Below are positions 49,687 through 61,480 of a stretch of DNA of 64,000 bases, piece after piece. How positions within the stretch are numbered: position 1 is the first letter of the stretch; every line of letters begins with the position of its first letter. A program made the translations under genes and the position numbers. Source of the stretch: Archegozetes longisetosus (lineage: Eukaryota; Arthropoda; Arachnida; Sarcoptiformes; Trhypochthoniidae); NCBI GenBank assembly GCA_018873245.2, contig JAEMBT020000008.1, positions 7,470,238-7,534,237 of the forward strand, given 5' to 3'. The notes under the pieces are model-generated. The model was not told where the DNA came from. It saw nothing but the letters and a program-made list of their open reading frames with translations, and did no database searches.

Positions 49687-50154
49687 TATTTCATCAAAGA
49701 TCCGAGTATTTTTTCTTAGATATGAAATTATATAACTTTGATCAATCATTTCATGTTTTATTTCATTAAAAGATTATAAACTTGATTGGTTCGGACTTAA
49801 AAGATTTGTTCTAATAATTTATTTTTGACATTTATATAATATATCAATATTTATCCTATTTTGCATTTAGTGTTACGTCGCATTCGATCTATTTTAATTC
49901 GATATTTTTTCTCGATATTATGTCGTAATACTTTTTTTGGAATAAAGCTTCATGAAAAAGTTGGAAATCTCTTAAATCGATTTATTACTGAAAACCTCCT
50001 AAACATTGAAGTTAGAGTTTTTCGCAGAATTGTTTCATTTGTGATAGCTTCTGTGCTAATATTTGGTCGAACCAAAAGTTCCTGCCAACCCTTTTTATTC
50101 CTTGTTTATAGGGATGTTTCTCAAGATTCTTATTGAATAATATTCACTTATGTA

Positions 50155-51447
50155 CAGGATGTTTCAGTTTTATTTTTACATTTTAAATACATGAATTATT
50201 AATTAATTTTTCTTTTATGTATTTGTTTGGTACTCTCAATGTGGTGTCCACCTTTTCCTCTGATAAGTTTTAGCCGAAATCTCCAATTATCGTAAAAGTT
50301 TTGATATCATTTCAGGTGTTATTGTGGACCACTCCTGTTTAGCAAATTTACTGAGACCCTCTAATGTTCTCGCTTTCCTTTTTGCAAGTCGTTGTTTTAG
50401 ATACCCAAAACCAAAAAAGTCCAAAGGACTTCCATCAGGCGATTTCAACAAAATATCCGACTTTTTAATAAACTTTATACCAAGTTCTCGCTGCTTTTCA
50501 GCCATGAATTCAAGACTTGCATTTGATGTATGAGAAGTCGCAGCATCATGATGAACGAACACTTTGTTTAGTTCTTCAGGATACAATTTAGGCAGATAGA
50601 CATCAATTAATGGTTTCAAAATATGGTTTATGTAATAATCAGACTTTATTTTAGCACTTTCAGGAACTTCGAATAAGGGAACAATTCCACGCCCGGTTAT
50701 TATGCCAACAGCCATAAACTTTTTGCCATAAGTTTCTTGTTTTTCAGCCACCCAACTTTCAGGCACACTTTTACCTTTTGAGACATAACAAATTTTCCTT
50801 TTCTGACCACAATTTGAAAGATATATCCATGCTTCATCTATGGTTACTACATACTCCAATTTTTTCTTCTGAAGATCAGTTTTAAGCAGTTTCAAAGAAT
50901 TGATTCTGCGGTTTTCAATATGATGAGGTTTCAGAACGTGGACTTTTGATTTTACTCGGGTTACTTTTCCCAAGTCCTCATGAATTGTACGGTTAATTAT
51001 TGATGCAGATGTCCCACATGTTATTGCCAAATCTCTTTGAGATGGTGGATTTTCTTTGTTGATGGCAGCCCTTCAGCAATCATTTTTTTCGTACGAGAAG
51101 GACGAATCTTTTTAACTTTGAATATCTCGCCTTTTAAAGCATATTCACGCCTTTGTCCTTTACCATTTATCACATTTGATACACCTCCATGTGAAACTTT
51201 GTGTCCTGAGTTCTTAAGCTTATTTGCTATCCTTCTGCAGGACAATCCATCGTCGGATAACTGTTTTATTCGACCTTCAAGTACTTGGTCAATTATCTTT
51301 GGCATTTAATAATTAAAATATACAATTTTCTGGGGATATGTTGTATGTAAACAAAATTTTTTTAAGACATGCGTATTATTTGTTTATTATCAATATTTTT
51401 TGTGATGTGCTTAATTTAAAATGTCAAAATAAGAGTGAAACACCCTG
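50155..51447 (-). mobile_element. Mariner-superfamily transposon (1293 bp), nearly intact
   Basis: The ends are inverted repeats of about 30 bases. The left begins CAGGATGTTTCAGTTTTATT; the right, reversed, begins CAGGGTGTTTCACTCTTATT. Both continue through TTTTxACATTTTAAAT and are flanked by TA (50153-50154, 51448-51449). It carries one minus-strand transposase gene that fills most of the element. Confidence 0.9.
50287..51305 (-). pseudogene. Mariner-type transposase, single frameshift
   Basis: The frame starts at ATG 51305 with an HTH (IKQLSDDGLSCRRIANKLKN). It shifts once near 51030-51060, after KKIHHLKEIW in the first frame; the second frame reads KENPPSQRDLAITCG. It then runs uninterrupted to 50287, about 339 residues in total. 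Catalytic acids are clear: VVTIDEAWIYL, KVFVHHDAATSH and SPDGSPLDFFGFGYLKQ. By my count 41 residues separate the second Asp from the Asp of PLD, which points to a DD41D-type group, not classical DD34D mariner. One indel is the only visible defect. Confidence 0.85.
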
Positions 51448-51545
51448 TATTTACTACGTAATATTAAAGTTTCACATAGTTGTCATTATTATTTTGATTT
51501 TAATATTGGGAAATGTTATTTGACAAAACTTTCTGAAAGTGTAAC

Positions 51546-51749
51546 ATGGCAAGATTAGAAGTGAAAAATAAGGGCATTACATGTTATCGGGGGATACGCC
51601 AAGTAAAATCGCAAATCAATCTTGGATGCAATAGCTTGCATAAAAAAGCAGTTTTTAAAGGACTTTCGAAGGAAACTCATATGCTACAATTCGGGGTGAT
51701 TAACAAGAATCAAGAATTTTTCGGTATTATCTTGTTGCCTGACACCTGA
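51546..51749 (+). other. Short ORF of unknown significance
   Basis: An ATG-initiated 67-codon frame just outside the mariner element (MARLEVKNKGITCYRGIRQV at the start). No family was recognised; it could be chance. Confidence 0.12.
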
Positions 51750-53917
51750 TAAACGATCTTAATTATAGGTGGATAACATGTTCATCTGATGATAAAGGCC
51801 AACCTTTAGTATCTTTTACTGTTTTTGAAATATTTGAAAAATAAAGTTGGCAAAGACTTTTGGTTCGACCTAATATTTTCAATGACTCACCAATGAATAC
51901 AAGAGATGAAACAATTTCAGTAAATCTAAAGATTTAATCGGTCAACACAACCCTTCTTTTATTCACAATAATCATTACTTGTAAAATCTAGTGGTGCGTC
52001 TTAATTATTAAGGATATAAACATGTTACTATATCGTAGTGACTGCAATTTCATTCACTGAATAAATTTTATTATTATAACTGTAATAAAATCATGAAATG
52101 CGCGTATGAAGCAAATGATAAAGATTACAGACTCTTATTCATCAGTGTTCAAAGTCATGAGAAAGTTGCGAGCCTCACCATAAGTTAAGTGAAAGTTCTA
52201 GAAAATTTATTATTGATTATACTGAATACTATCAGTCATCAGTTTCCATTACACCTTATCACATGCATCGAATAGAAGATATTTGTTGATGGAATTATCA
52301 ATTTCAAAACTTTACGATGATTTTTGCAATAATGTTTCTAAAGATACGGAAATTAAGCAAAAATTTAAATATAAATACTTTTAAAACGTTTCTAAAACTT
52401 TAAGCACATTTTTAACAAGCCCCATAAGTTCTATAAGAATTTAAATATTAATTCTGCAATTGATTTGAAGTCAGAAGTAATTGTGCCTTAGTATTTTATT
52501 AATAAGTACTAAATAAAATCATTTTCCATTAAAGAACTTTAATTTTCTTTAACCTATTCTTACATGTTAGTTTGATACAAGTTTATTTTGCGATTGTCAT
52601 TCATAATGCAAGACAAATAGGATGTTAAAATCTCCGCTACCGGAGAAAAGATATATTGTGCACGTTGTGTACGAAAAAATTGCAAATATCACCATAAATT
52701 CTAAGATTTTCATTAACAGCTACTTATATAGTGAAAATTATGAATACAATATGTGCTGTTAAATGGAAAACTGGTGTATAAACGAAAAGATTATGGTAGT
52801 ATCTGAAATAGTTGTATCTGATAATAATCCTTTAATGCATAAGAGTTTGGTCCACCTTGATACTTAAACATTAACAGATATTTGACGATAAAAAGGCACA
52901 TAATATTATGTAGTGATCCTAATAACTAGTTCAAAATGATGAGTATTTCAAAAGGAACGGTTTCTAAACAAGCGGTACTGCTTAGTATTATGGAATAAAT
53001 ATCGACACTTATTCTAGAGTTTCAAATTAAGTAGCATTTCAAAGTAAGTGGTTTCAAATATCGAGTGTCTACTGTATTAGCAGCTAATTTTGAGTCATCA
53101 GATTTACCCCTGTGCGACTTAAAATAAAGTAATTAAATAGTTCGATCACCTTTTTTTACTCTGCGTTGCCTCTCGTAGGTTCTCATAAAGATTAATGGTA
53201 TTCTTACGTTTGAATCTTCCGATCCCAATCTGACATTAAATTTTGAACCTAAAGGTATCAGACATTATACAATATTTTTCAAGAATTATTGGTTGAAATA
53301 TTACAATCACTTGTATGCAATAGAGAAAATATTTTAATAAGATAGAAATAAATTTTCAGCTCAAGCTTTCTGTCGAAAAATGATTGAAAAACATGTCTTG
53401 TAAAAAAACTTAAAACTTATATAAAATCCTTTTAATGAGTGACTTTTACGTTAACCTTGATATACACATTTATTAATGACTAATTATAAGCTCATATAAT
53501 TGCAATCGATAAACTAGCCAGAAGTGGAATACTTTAAAGTCACATGAAAACTGCTTAAAAATATAATCTCTTTTAAATAATGAGTGAATTGATAGAAACC
53601 TATGATCATCGAACTCAAGGTATTCCATCCTCATTGAGATAATCAGACAACTTTCTAAGGTTTCGAAAGAATAAGTTAACTGTTAATATCTCTGCTCGTA
53701 CAAGAAAATCCTTGAGAATAAACATAAAGTTATTTCATTTTACTTTCGAAATAGTTATCTATACATTAATTAGAGGCATCAAAACTTGTTTGGCTCTTAA
53801 AGTACACACGCAGCATAAAGTTTTCACTTTTTTTGCTGAACAAATATTTTATGACTCAATCAGAATAGTTCGTTATTTTATGAATCGATTCAAAGTATTT
53901 GGTAAACATTGAGGATA
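51750..53917. other. AT-rich intergenic DNA
   Basis: No gene recognised. A lone pogo-like end (TATCGAGTGTCTACTGTA) is present near 53059-53076 without a detectable partner. Confidence 0.5.
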
Positions 53918-54956
53918 ATGCTGTCCTTGTTTGGACTCTTCGTCATTGTGGTAGTGTTGGTAAACAATTGTTATGCAGATAATAAAAATTGTAGTATGAG
54001 GTTAGATCTTGACATTCAATCGTCAACATATGTTTTGATTCAATTCATAAAATTGGTTTATTTTATAGAGAATTGGATTCCAAGTTAGTGCCACTTGTCG
54101 GAATATTTGGATCAAAAATACAAAATTCGCTGAAAGTGAACAAGAGATGAATCAGTGGTGCAGGTATTTAGTAAAACGGGTCCATTTAAATCAAAGAATA
54201 GTTTTCGCATTTTTTGATTATTTTTTGAGTATTTTCGAGAGATTATTTCAAATTTATTAATACTAGAAACGAAATAACTCTTTTAGATCCATTCCTGAAA
54301 CCAGTAATCTGGCGAAAAGTTATGTCAGAAGATGCTTGAATGGCCTGGGAAAATCTTTTGTTTCTGTTGTAATTTTCAGCGCGGATAAAGTATATGTTAA
54401 ACAGGCCTGCAAAAATAAAGTTGAAAGACTTAATTGGATTTTAAGAGCAAAGTGTGGTAATAGAGGAAAGAAGAGTACAGCAAAATGTTGGAATAATTTA
54501 ATTAAAATGATATCAGCTGTAAAGAATGTGACCGATGCCAAAATGAGAATACCTCTAGCTTGTTGGTGAGCGAAGATTTTAAAACAATATTGTTTGTTGA
54601 AAAACGGGATAAGTGAATACCATAAAAGCAATCACTTATCGCGTTCTTCTAGTAAATCATTCAAATCATTAGTTAACCGATCTGAATCTCTCAGTTCTTT
54701 CTATGAGTGGTAAACATGTACAATTGATGTTTATAAAAGTATCGGTTCACCGGTTTGTCCAGAGAGTGCTATTGAAGAATACGACCAATTCATATCGCGC
54801 GGATCATTGGATCCAATAAGCTTAGTTTGTAGTGATTATGAAGACGAAAGTGATAAATGTGATAAAATTAAACCCTTACTAAATCAATCAAGTTCTAATC
54901 GATTGAGATACAAGACTTCTCTTCCTGCGGTTATTGAAGTCTTCGAATCATTATAA
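53918..54956 (+). pseudogene. Secreted cysteine-rich protein of the arthropod haemolymph glycoprotein (DUF1397-like) type, one in-frame stop
   Basis: Four exons join in phase 2 throughout: 53918-54000, 54071-54163, 54287-54565 and 54695-54956. The start is a clear signal peptide (MLSLFGLFVIVVVLVNNCYA). The cysteines follow the spacing of the arthropod 27-kDa haemolymph glycoprotein / DUF1397 family: QACKNKVERL, AKCGNRGKKSTAKCWN, a CC pair at the exon 3/4 junction (IPLACC), CTIDVYKSIGSPVCPESA, VCSDYEDESDKC. The length, about 239 residues, fits. Family function is unknown; members are secreted. Codon TAA at 54711-54713 stops the frame just after SFYEW. Everything downstream remains a good family match, so this is a recent nonsense mutation or a sequence error. 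Exon 2 uses the acceptor ending ATAGAG; the AG two bases earlier would break the frame. Confidence 0.7.
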
Positions 54957-55156
54957 AATTATTTAGAAATTTATTTATGTATTTGAAGGGTCTGGTACGG
55001 TTTATTGACAGCCAGTTTATCGACAACCAGTTTAGGATAAGTGACGATGTTATTTTTATTAGGCTAGCTTATGTTAGTTTAGATTACCTTATGTAAGGCA
55101 ACGTTATTTTTATTACTCTAGGTTAGGTTAGTTTAGGTTAAGTTATCTTTTGTTGG

Positions 55157-55764
55157 GTGAATCCGGGCTAACGGGTCTAAAGGGGTTTTCGACCCCTCAT
55201 CCCCAAGTATGATATACCATTGGATTCAGTTCGTCAAGCTAAACATTTTAATACCACACTAGACCACTTCTGATCCGAACCCGACCACTTCTGGACAACT
55301 CCCGACGGGAGTGGCTGACCCTGCCAAGTGATATATCATTGGACTCAGGACATCGAACTGAGCATTTTGATACCTAATTTGATCAATTGTCACAAGTAAT
55401 TCTCGAGATATCTATCATTGTTTGGTTTAGTACCTCGTAATAGATAAACCTGGATTTTCGAGTCGTAACCCAAACAAGCCTGTTATAAACTAAGGTAGAT
55501 AAGTTAGGTCGCGAAGCGACCTAATCTATCATACCTTACTTTGAATCAAGCTTGGCTTGGTTTACAACTTATTAAAGTCAGGTTTACCCATTTTCGAGGG
55601 GGTTAGGTCTCAGTGGCCAGGAGTGGTCAGGTTCGGGTTGTAAGTAGTCAAGTGTGGTATCAAAATGTTCAGGTCGGCGGACTGAACCTAATGATGTAGT
55701 ACACTTGGAGGTGGGGGAGGGGTCGGGAACCTCTTTAAACACATTAGCTCGGATTTACCCCTTT
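55157..55764. repeat. Foldback repeat, GC-richer than surroundings
   Basis: The two ends are inverted copies: GGGTGAATCCGGGCTAACGG at the left, and its degenerate complement ATTAGCTCGGATTTACCCC at the right. Internal inverted matches include GATTCAGT..., CATTTTGATACCACACT and CCCGAACC. A partial direct copy of the left part lies at 35118-35420. The middle also has an inverted pair (GATAAACCTGG / AAGTCAGGTTTACCC). No protein was recognised. Confidence 0.8.
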
Positions 55765-55907
55765 TCATATCATTCTTATTGAAAAAAATTAGCACAAATA
55801 TATCTGCTGAAATAGTTTTTGTGATTCTAAATAATACAATATATAATTCTGATAATTCTAATATAATTCTTATAATTGTATTAATTGCAGATAAAATTTG
55901 TTTTAAA

Positions 55908-57665
55908 TCATTTACAGAATATGCTAATATAAATAAATCCTAATAATGGGATCAATAGAAAAACACAACTTATTTGAAAAACTAGTCCCGGAAGGGAAAC
56001 AAGAGTTGACTCAAAAATAGAGCTATAAATGATTGATGATAGAAAAGGAGTCAAAGTTTCCAAAGTCGCCAAAAGACCAAAAACTTTGTTCTCTTCGTGG
56101 TTATCAACAATATTCGATAATCTGGATCTGACAGAAATCGGTGGCACATAAGCCAAAGACCCAAAAATAAAAGAAACATAAAATGCGCTTTCATTAAGTA
56201 TTGTTCCGCGTATTATATTCTGTGTGTAAAGACTTAAAACTCCTATTATCGAGAGCGAGATATCATTAACTTTTAAAACCTTGATAAGCGTTGGCACAAC
56301 AATAGCAACACTTATCGATGTTATCACAAGTACTGATGAGTTAACAATTGAATAGATTTCTGCATTCCATTGAAACACTCTCTGAACAAATTGAAACATA
56401 ACTACATTCGAGCCATTGTTTGTTAATGAAATTAAAGTCAACGATATAAATAATATCCAAATTTCTGCTCGCTTTCCATCACTTCTCGGTTTAGTGCATG
56501 TTTTAAACATATCACGAATATTCTGCAAATCTATTATATCCTTGAATATATAAAACCAGCGCTTATTTTCTTTGGTAACTATTTCTACATTTGAATTAAT
56601 TTCTGTTGATGGTTCTTCACTAACTCTTACGTTTATACTCTCATCGTTTGTACTCTTATCAACCAATGGTTCAGTTTCATCAATGCTTTCGATAATCTTT
56701 TCTGCGATTTCTATCTGCATATCATTTTCATCAATTACTTGATTATGATTTGTATCAATATTTTCTAAGCTCTGGTTAAGTCTCTTCTCAAAAGGAATGA
56801 ATATTATCCAAATTGAGGCTAATATTTGTGCTACAAGTCCTAATATAAAAACATTCATATAGTTGTGTATTTGTCCATGTCTTCCAAGGAATGTTACTGA
56901 AACCAGTTTTCCACCGATGAAGATTCCCAAAGGAGACGCTATAAAAGTTTTTCTAAATATGAAATATTGAATTTTAAAATTATTCTCTTAATTACCAATA
57001 AACATAAGTGATTCAATAATAGCAAATCGTATTGTCCTTAGGTTTGTTTCAGTTGTTGATGATATATAACTGTATACAGACATTGTAATACTTAGTAGAC
57101 CACCAAATAGTGGATATGGTAAAAATGATAATAGCATTAGATTCACATCTGAAAAGGGATTAAACTTTTTTAAAACAAATAATAGGTTTGTAAACTTTTG
57201 TGATAAGAAAATTTCTCTATTTTTGAATTTTAAAATTCTGTTATTAAAAACAGGTTATATTCAAACCTATTTCAAAATAGATGGCATTTATTAGAAGTAA
57301 AACTGATTCTAATACCGCTGCAACTGAAGCCAAACTCATGAGAATTTTTGGAGCACTTGAGTGTCGATCAGCCCATGAGCCCAAAAATAAAGACCAGAAT
57401 ATGATGGAATGGTAGTGATTAGGGTTCGATATAATGAGAATTCTGTGACATCAGCCAGAATTTTATTCTTAAAATCAAATTCCGTTTCACTACTGATTTG
57501 TTCACTAAGAGATGAACAATATTCTTGAGTTTGACCATATCTAGAAAGGCATATCTTGTCTTGTGCCAATTGGGTGATCGTTATACCTTCTAGAGCAGTT
57601 GCGAATATGAACAAGAATAAGAAGGGTTCGATGCGAACTCGTTTTAAGATTGAAACACAAGACAT
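55908..57665 (-). CDS. SLC46-type MFS transporter (proton-coupled folate transporter-like), one frameshift
   Basis: Three minus-strand exons join in phase: 57665-57267, 57148-56996 and 56938-55908. The product is about 527 residues, with 12 expected spans and a long acidic loop in the middle (IDTNHNQVIDEND region) as in SLC46. The N-terminus has the family pattern IEPFLFLFIFATALEGITIT, then QDKICLSRYG and a glycosylatable loop. MFS motif A is recognisable as SLFLGSWADRHSSAPKILM, and exon 2 contains TETNLRTIRFAIIESLMFIG. SLC46 members carry folate, heme or related solutes with protons across plasma or lysosomal membranes; the substrate here is unknown. In exon 1 the frame breaks by one missing base near 57399-57401: IPSYSG in one frame, FWSLFLGSW in the next. 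This is either an assembly indel or a recent mutation. Confidence 0.85.
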
Positions 57666-57855
57666 TATAATGTGTTATTCGATATATTAGTTATTGAAAA
57701 CCTATAACACGTTATATTTATAAAAACATGACATTTTTTCGAATGTCAGTGAGTCAGATGACGAATGAGTCAATCTTCTCCCTGTTAAAATAATTTCTCT
57801 GATAAGATAAAAAAGTATTATCTAACTCGTTACGCTTATAATGAAGCGACTTATA

Positions 57856-58629
57856 CAGTGGATACTCAATATTTGAAATCGTTTAATTTGAAATACTTAA
57901 AATGTGTGCTTCTCTAAAGAGAATGCAGAAAGGTTTAGATTATGTTTTTAAAAATGTAGTATCAGAAATACTAATATGACTTTTAGAAAAAAGACCATCC
58001 AAACCAATTTGCAGCAGGAATTAGGAAATTATAAACAATTTTTTTCATACAAATTTCTATATAAATGTGACTGAAAATGCTGCTTCTCTCAAGTCAATGG
58101 ACGAAACTTTTGACTGTATTTTTCACATAAATTATTCAATATGTAAATACTTTTAATGCAAAAATTAATTGCTTTTTGGATGACATTTTTCTAAAAATCG
58201 TATTAGTATCTCTGATAACGCATTTTAAAAATATAATCAAAACTTTTGTGCATTCTCTTTAGAGAATCACGCATTGTCGGTATTTTGAACGAACTTTTAG
58301 TATCACTGTGCAATACTATGTGTCTCTTTATTTTCAAATATCTATCAGATAGTATTTAAATGTCAAAACACATATCAAACTCTTATGCATTAACGTATTG
58401 TTATCAAATACAGCATTTCTAAACACAGCCTTATATATGTTTGTTTGTTTATTTCTTCAGTGCATCAAATAATTTTATTTATTTGAGATCTTAAAATTAT
58501 TAAATAAAAGATTGAACTTTGAATGAGCTGACTATTTTTATGCTCTTTCCAGAATACCGAGTATTTTAAAGACTTTATCTCGAACGAATTTTTTAGCAGA
58601 AGCAATTTCAAAATAAAGAAGTTCCACTG
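57856..58629. mobile_element. MITE of the pogo/mariner type (774 bp)
   Basis: Inverted ends: left CAGTGGATACTCAATATTTG, right (reversed) CAGTGGAACTTCTTTATTTT. Both continue into GAAAT and are flanked by TA (57854-57855 and 58630-58631). A further inverted pair, CTCTAAAGAGAATGC / GCATTCTCTTTAGAG, lies inside (about 57913 and 58250). No transposase coding was seen. Confidence 0.7.
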
Positions 58630-58979
58630 TATAAAATTCTTTCGTTAACTGTCTGTAATATGAAGGCTGTCTATATATATATACTGTATATTATAATTTA
58701 GTTGTGCAATAATGAAGTTAGAAAATCAGATAACTGTTTATCATTTTAATATACTAAATAAAGATATATCCGTCAGATTAATCAATTTGATTACTGGTGC
58801 ATATGGACTGATTTTATGATTTGCACTATAAATGATAATGTCTTGTACTGAAATGCATGAGTGCACTTAACATTATCTCCTAGCCCGAGTCTAGTAGCAA
58901 AAAGAGCTTTTGAAATTCAATGTATTAGAAGATACTCCATTTTCAGATAATTAAGTGCTTATAATACTGATAACCTATG

Positions 58980-59575
58980 TAGTACTTATTGTTATGCAGG
59001 TATGAATTCTATGACTTTAAATCAGTTTTCATTCTTTTAGAATAATTTGTCAAGCATCTTAAAAAATGTTTGATGTTTTATGTAATGTTTTACATAATGC
59101 TTTCAAGGTTATCGTTGTGTTGACGCTTGTTATGAAATGCGGTGAATAATTTAATGGAATAACGATTCAGATCTATTTTGTTTATATAAGATAATTTATG
59201 AAGAGAGTGAGTCTTTGGGCGGTGGCCTCAAAGAGAGGAGCTCATAAGCCTCTGAGCGAAAGTGAAAAGTGTTAAAAAGAAGTAAAAATCTTTAAATGTG
59301 TTCATAATTTTTTTACTTACCCAACAAATAATGAAATTATCTTTAAATATTATACTATGTTCCATTTAATGTTTCTATTAAATTTTATTTTAATTGCTCA
59401 TAATTTTATAATAAAATAAAAGATTGCAATCAAACAAAGTTAAATACTATTAAGATTATAATAAATTTTTGTTTCAGAATTCTGGGTAAATTATTAATTT
59501 TAGCTCCTTGTTATGCGTTTAGGTTTCAAAGCTCGAACCAGAAAGGTATAACATTACGGTTTAAGTTTGATTCGT
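58980..59575. repeat. Dispersed repeat, copy B (inverted relative to 24715-25345)
   Basis: See copy A at 24715-25345. Shared text includes TCAGATCTATTTTGTTTATA and GCGTTTAGGTTT. The copies differ by many substitutions and small indels, so the duplication is old. The two inverted copies enclose about 33.6 kb. Confidence 0.75.
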
Positions 59576-61480
59576 ATTAAATGCAGTGTGGACACTTTTG
59601 GTGTATAGATCTTTGAAAATTTATCACACGAAAATGAATTTCGTAAAATAAAAATCAGTCGGAATTAAATCCATATTTAATATATTGAATAATAAAGAAC
59701 ATTGCCAGAAAGTCTATGGGATTCTGCTTAATTTGCCACTCGGGATCTGATGATATATTTTAATGGAGGTCATCAGTCTGATCAAAATTGCCAATGGGCC
59801 CACCTCCGTACAACTTATAGTTTAAGCGTTAGATGGCGTTAAAGTTTAAAAATGGGATAAAATATAGATTTATTCGGTGGATATTAGAGATAGCGAAAAA
59901 TGGTTTTCATATTTGTGTTCAGCGTTAAATTCTACATCGAAACCATATATCATGTATTCAAAAATCTTAAAATCAAAAAATCGGAAAATTCGACACAAAA
60001 TTCGAATATCTCGAAAACTATTCTATATAAAAAATTTTGATTTGATATTCGGATTCAGCGTTAAAAAATACATATAGATCCGTTTGACTACCAGCTGAGA
60101 CAAGCTCCGTCCTATTATGCCGAGCATGTCAAGACCACGGGAGCGTATGAGGTCCAAGTGTTTCGACATCAAGGGCCAGTAATACGCTCTCATGGTCTAT
60201 CAGCTGGTGACCCAATGTTGATTAGAGGAAAGATACAGTCTCGACACCGAATTCCTCTCTGTATTTCGTTTATATTCTTATAGACAGAGAGGAACAAGGT
60301 GTCGAGGCTGTATCTTCTTATACTTGCTCTTGGGTCCAGGGCCTCAGAACTGCCGGTTGTTGTGCGCACATATCGACAGTTCTGTGATTTTTCTGATTGT
60401 TCTTATTGCCGGTGGTTTTGCTTCTTCTTTACGTACCCAAATTCTTCATAGTTCAGTTGCGTTATTTTGTGCTAAACTATACCATTTTACTAAATAATGC
60501 ACTGAGCAATGGTTAGAATATAAGAAATTTTTTAAAAATGTCAAAATTTAATTTGATAAATCAACTTTGACACCGAAACAGAATTATTATAAATTATAAT
60601 TACGACGCAATATAAATACGAATAGTTACATATCAGATGTGTCCACCTTATATATAGAAAACTTTGAGATGAGCTAAAATCTCCTGGGTCTTAATAGTTA
60701 ATTATGAACTTCTCGGTCAGTCTTATTTCAATTTTGGTAACTTATTAAATCAGTTGTTTATCAAGCAATCATCGAACTTATAGTTCAGGAATATTTTATA
60801 GATTCAGTCATACAAATATTCTTATTGTTAATCAGACGCAAACAAAATAAGAGGCCCAACACAGTTTAACAGCTATTCGACGGAAGATCAGTCACGAGAT
60901 GTAGTCCAATAATCAACACTTCACTTAAATACTGTTAACCTTTACTTGTAACTTTAGTGATTTTTCATTGATCTTTACTGCTAGGCTTTAATTTTGAAAT
61001 TTACAATTAATAAATGTGTTATCTATTGTCCGTCAATCACATATCAGCTAGAACTTCAGCCTAACGATAAACATGAACCTCTCAATATATTTCAATATAC
61101 TTCGGCAATACCTATTTGGGCAACAAAATATTTTTGTTTGTCTCAAATTTTGAAAACAAGTGACTTAACTTATAATGAATAGATTATCGTTTTTCTCATT
61201 TAAAGCTTTGTCGCAATAACTTCATGGAAGATGGCAATCACTAGACTCCAGAATCCTTCCCAGTACCGATAAATAATAAGATAAACAAAAAATGTTGAGA
61301 TGATTAATATTCTCTGGATATCCAAAACGACTATCAATAACCAAAGCAACTATCTACAAGAGAGACTCTTGTTCTTAATATTAAAAGAGAAAAACTTATC
61401 CTTAATATCATGTTAAGTGACATTTGTGGAAATTACTCTTCAAACTAAATAGAAACTAAACAAAATTCAAATTCTAAGCA
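59576..61480. other. Intergenic, holding a hairpin cluster
   Basis: Apart from the hairpins at 60132-60384, no gene or repeat was recognised. The last few hundred bases must include the promoter and 5' UTR of the RING copy 3 gene. Confidence 0.5.
60132..60384. repeat. Cluster of three hairpins
   Basis: Hairpin 1 (60132-60199) has arms AGACCACGGGAGCGTAT / ATACGCTCTCATGGTCT. Hairpin 2 (60230-60315) has ~33-base arms AGATACAGTCTCGACACC / GGTGTCGAGGCTGTATCT, and the stem is extended by TTCCTCTCTGT / ACAGAGAGGAA. Hairpin 3 (60345-60384) has arms CAGAACTG / CAGTTCTG. The region is markedly more GC-rich than its flanks. It may be a MITE fragment or a structured non-coding RNA; the sequence alone does not decide. 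Confidence 0.75.

Noticed and set aside
51037..51309. Plus-strand 90-codon frame
   Set aside because: Antisense shadow of the mariner transposase N-terminus.
53059..53076. Lone pogo-like end TATCGAGTGTCTACTGTA
   Set aside because: No partner inverted repeat found upstream within about 1 kb, so no element is called.
55060..55150. Telomere-like (TTAGG) text: CTAGGTTAGGTTAGTTTAGG
   Set aside because: Only about two perfect units in degenerate surroundings. Not a telomeric array; probably the edge of the foldback repeat.
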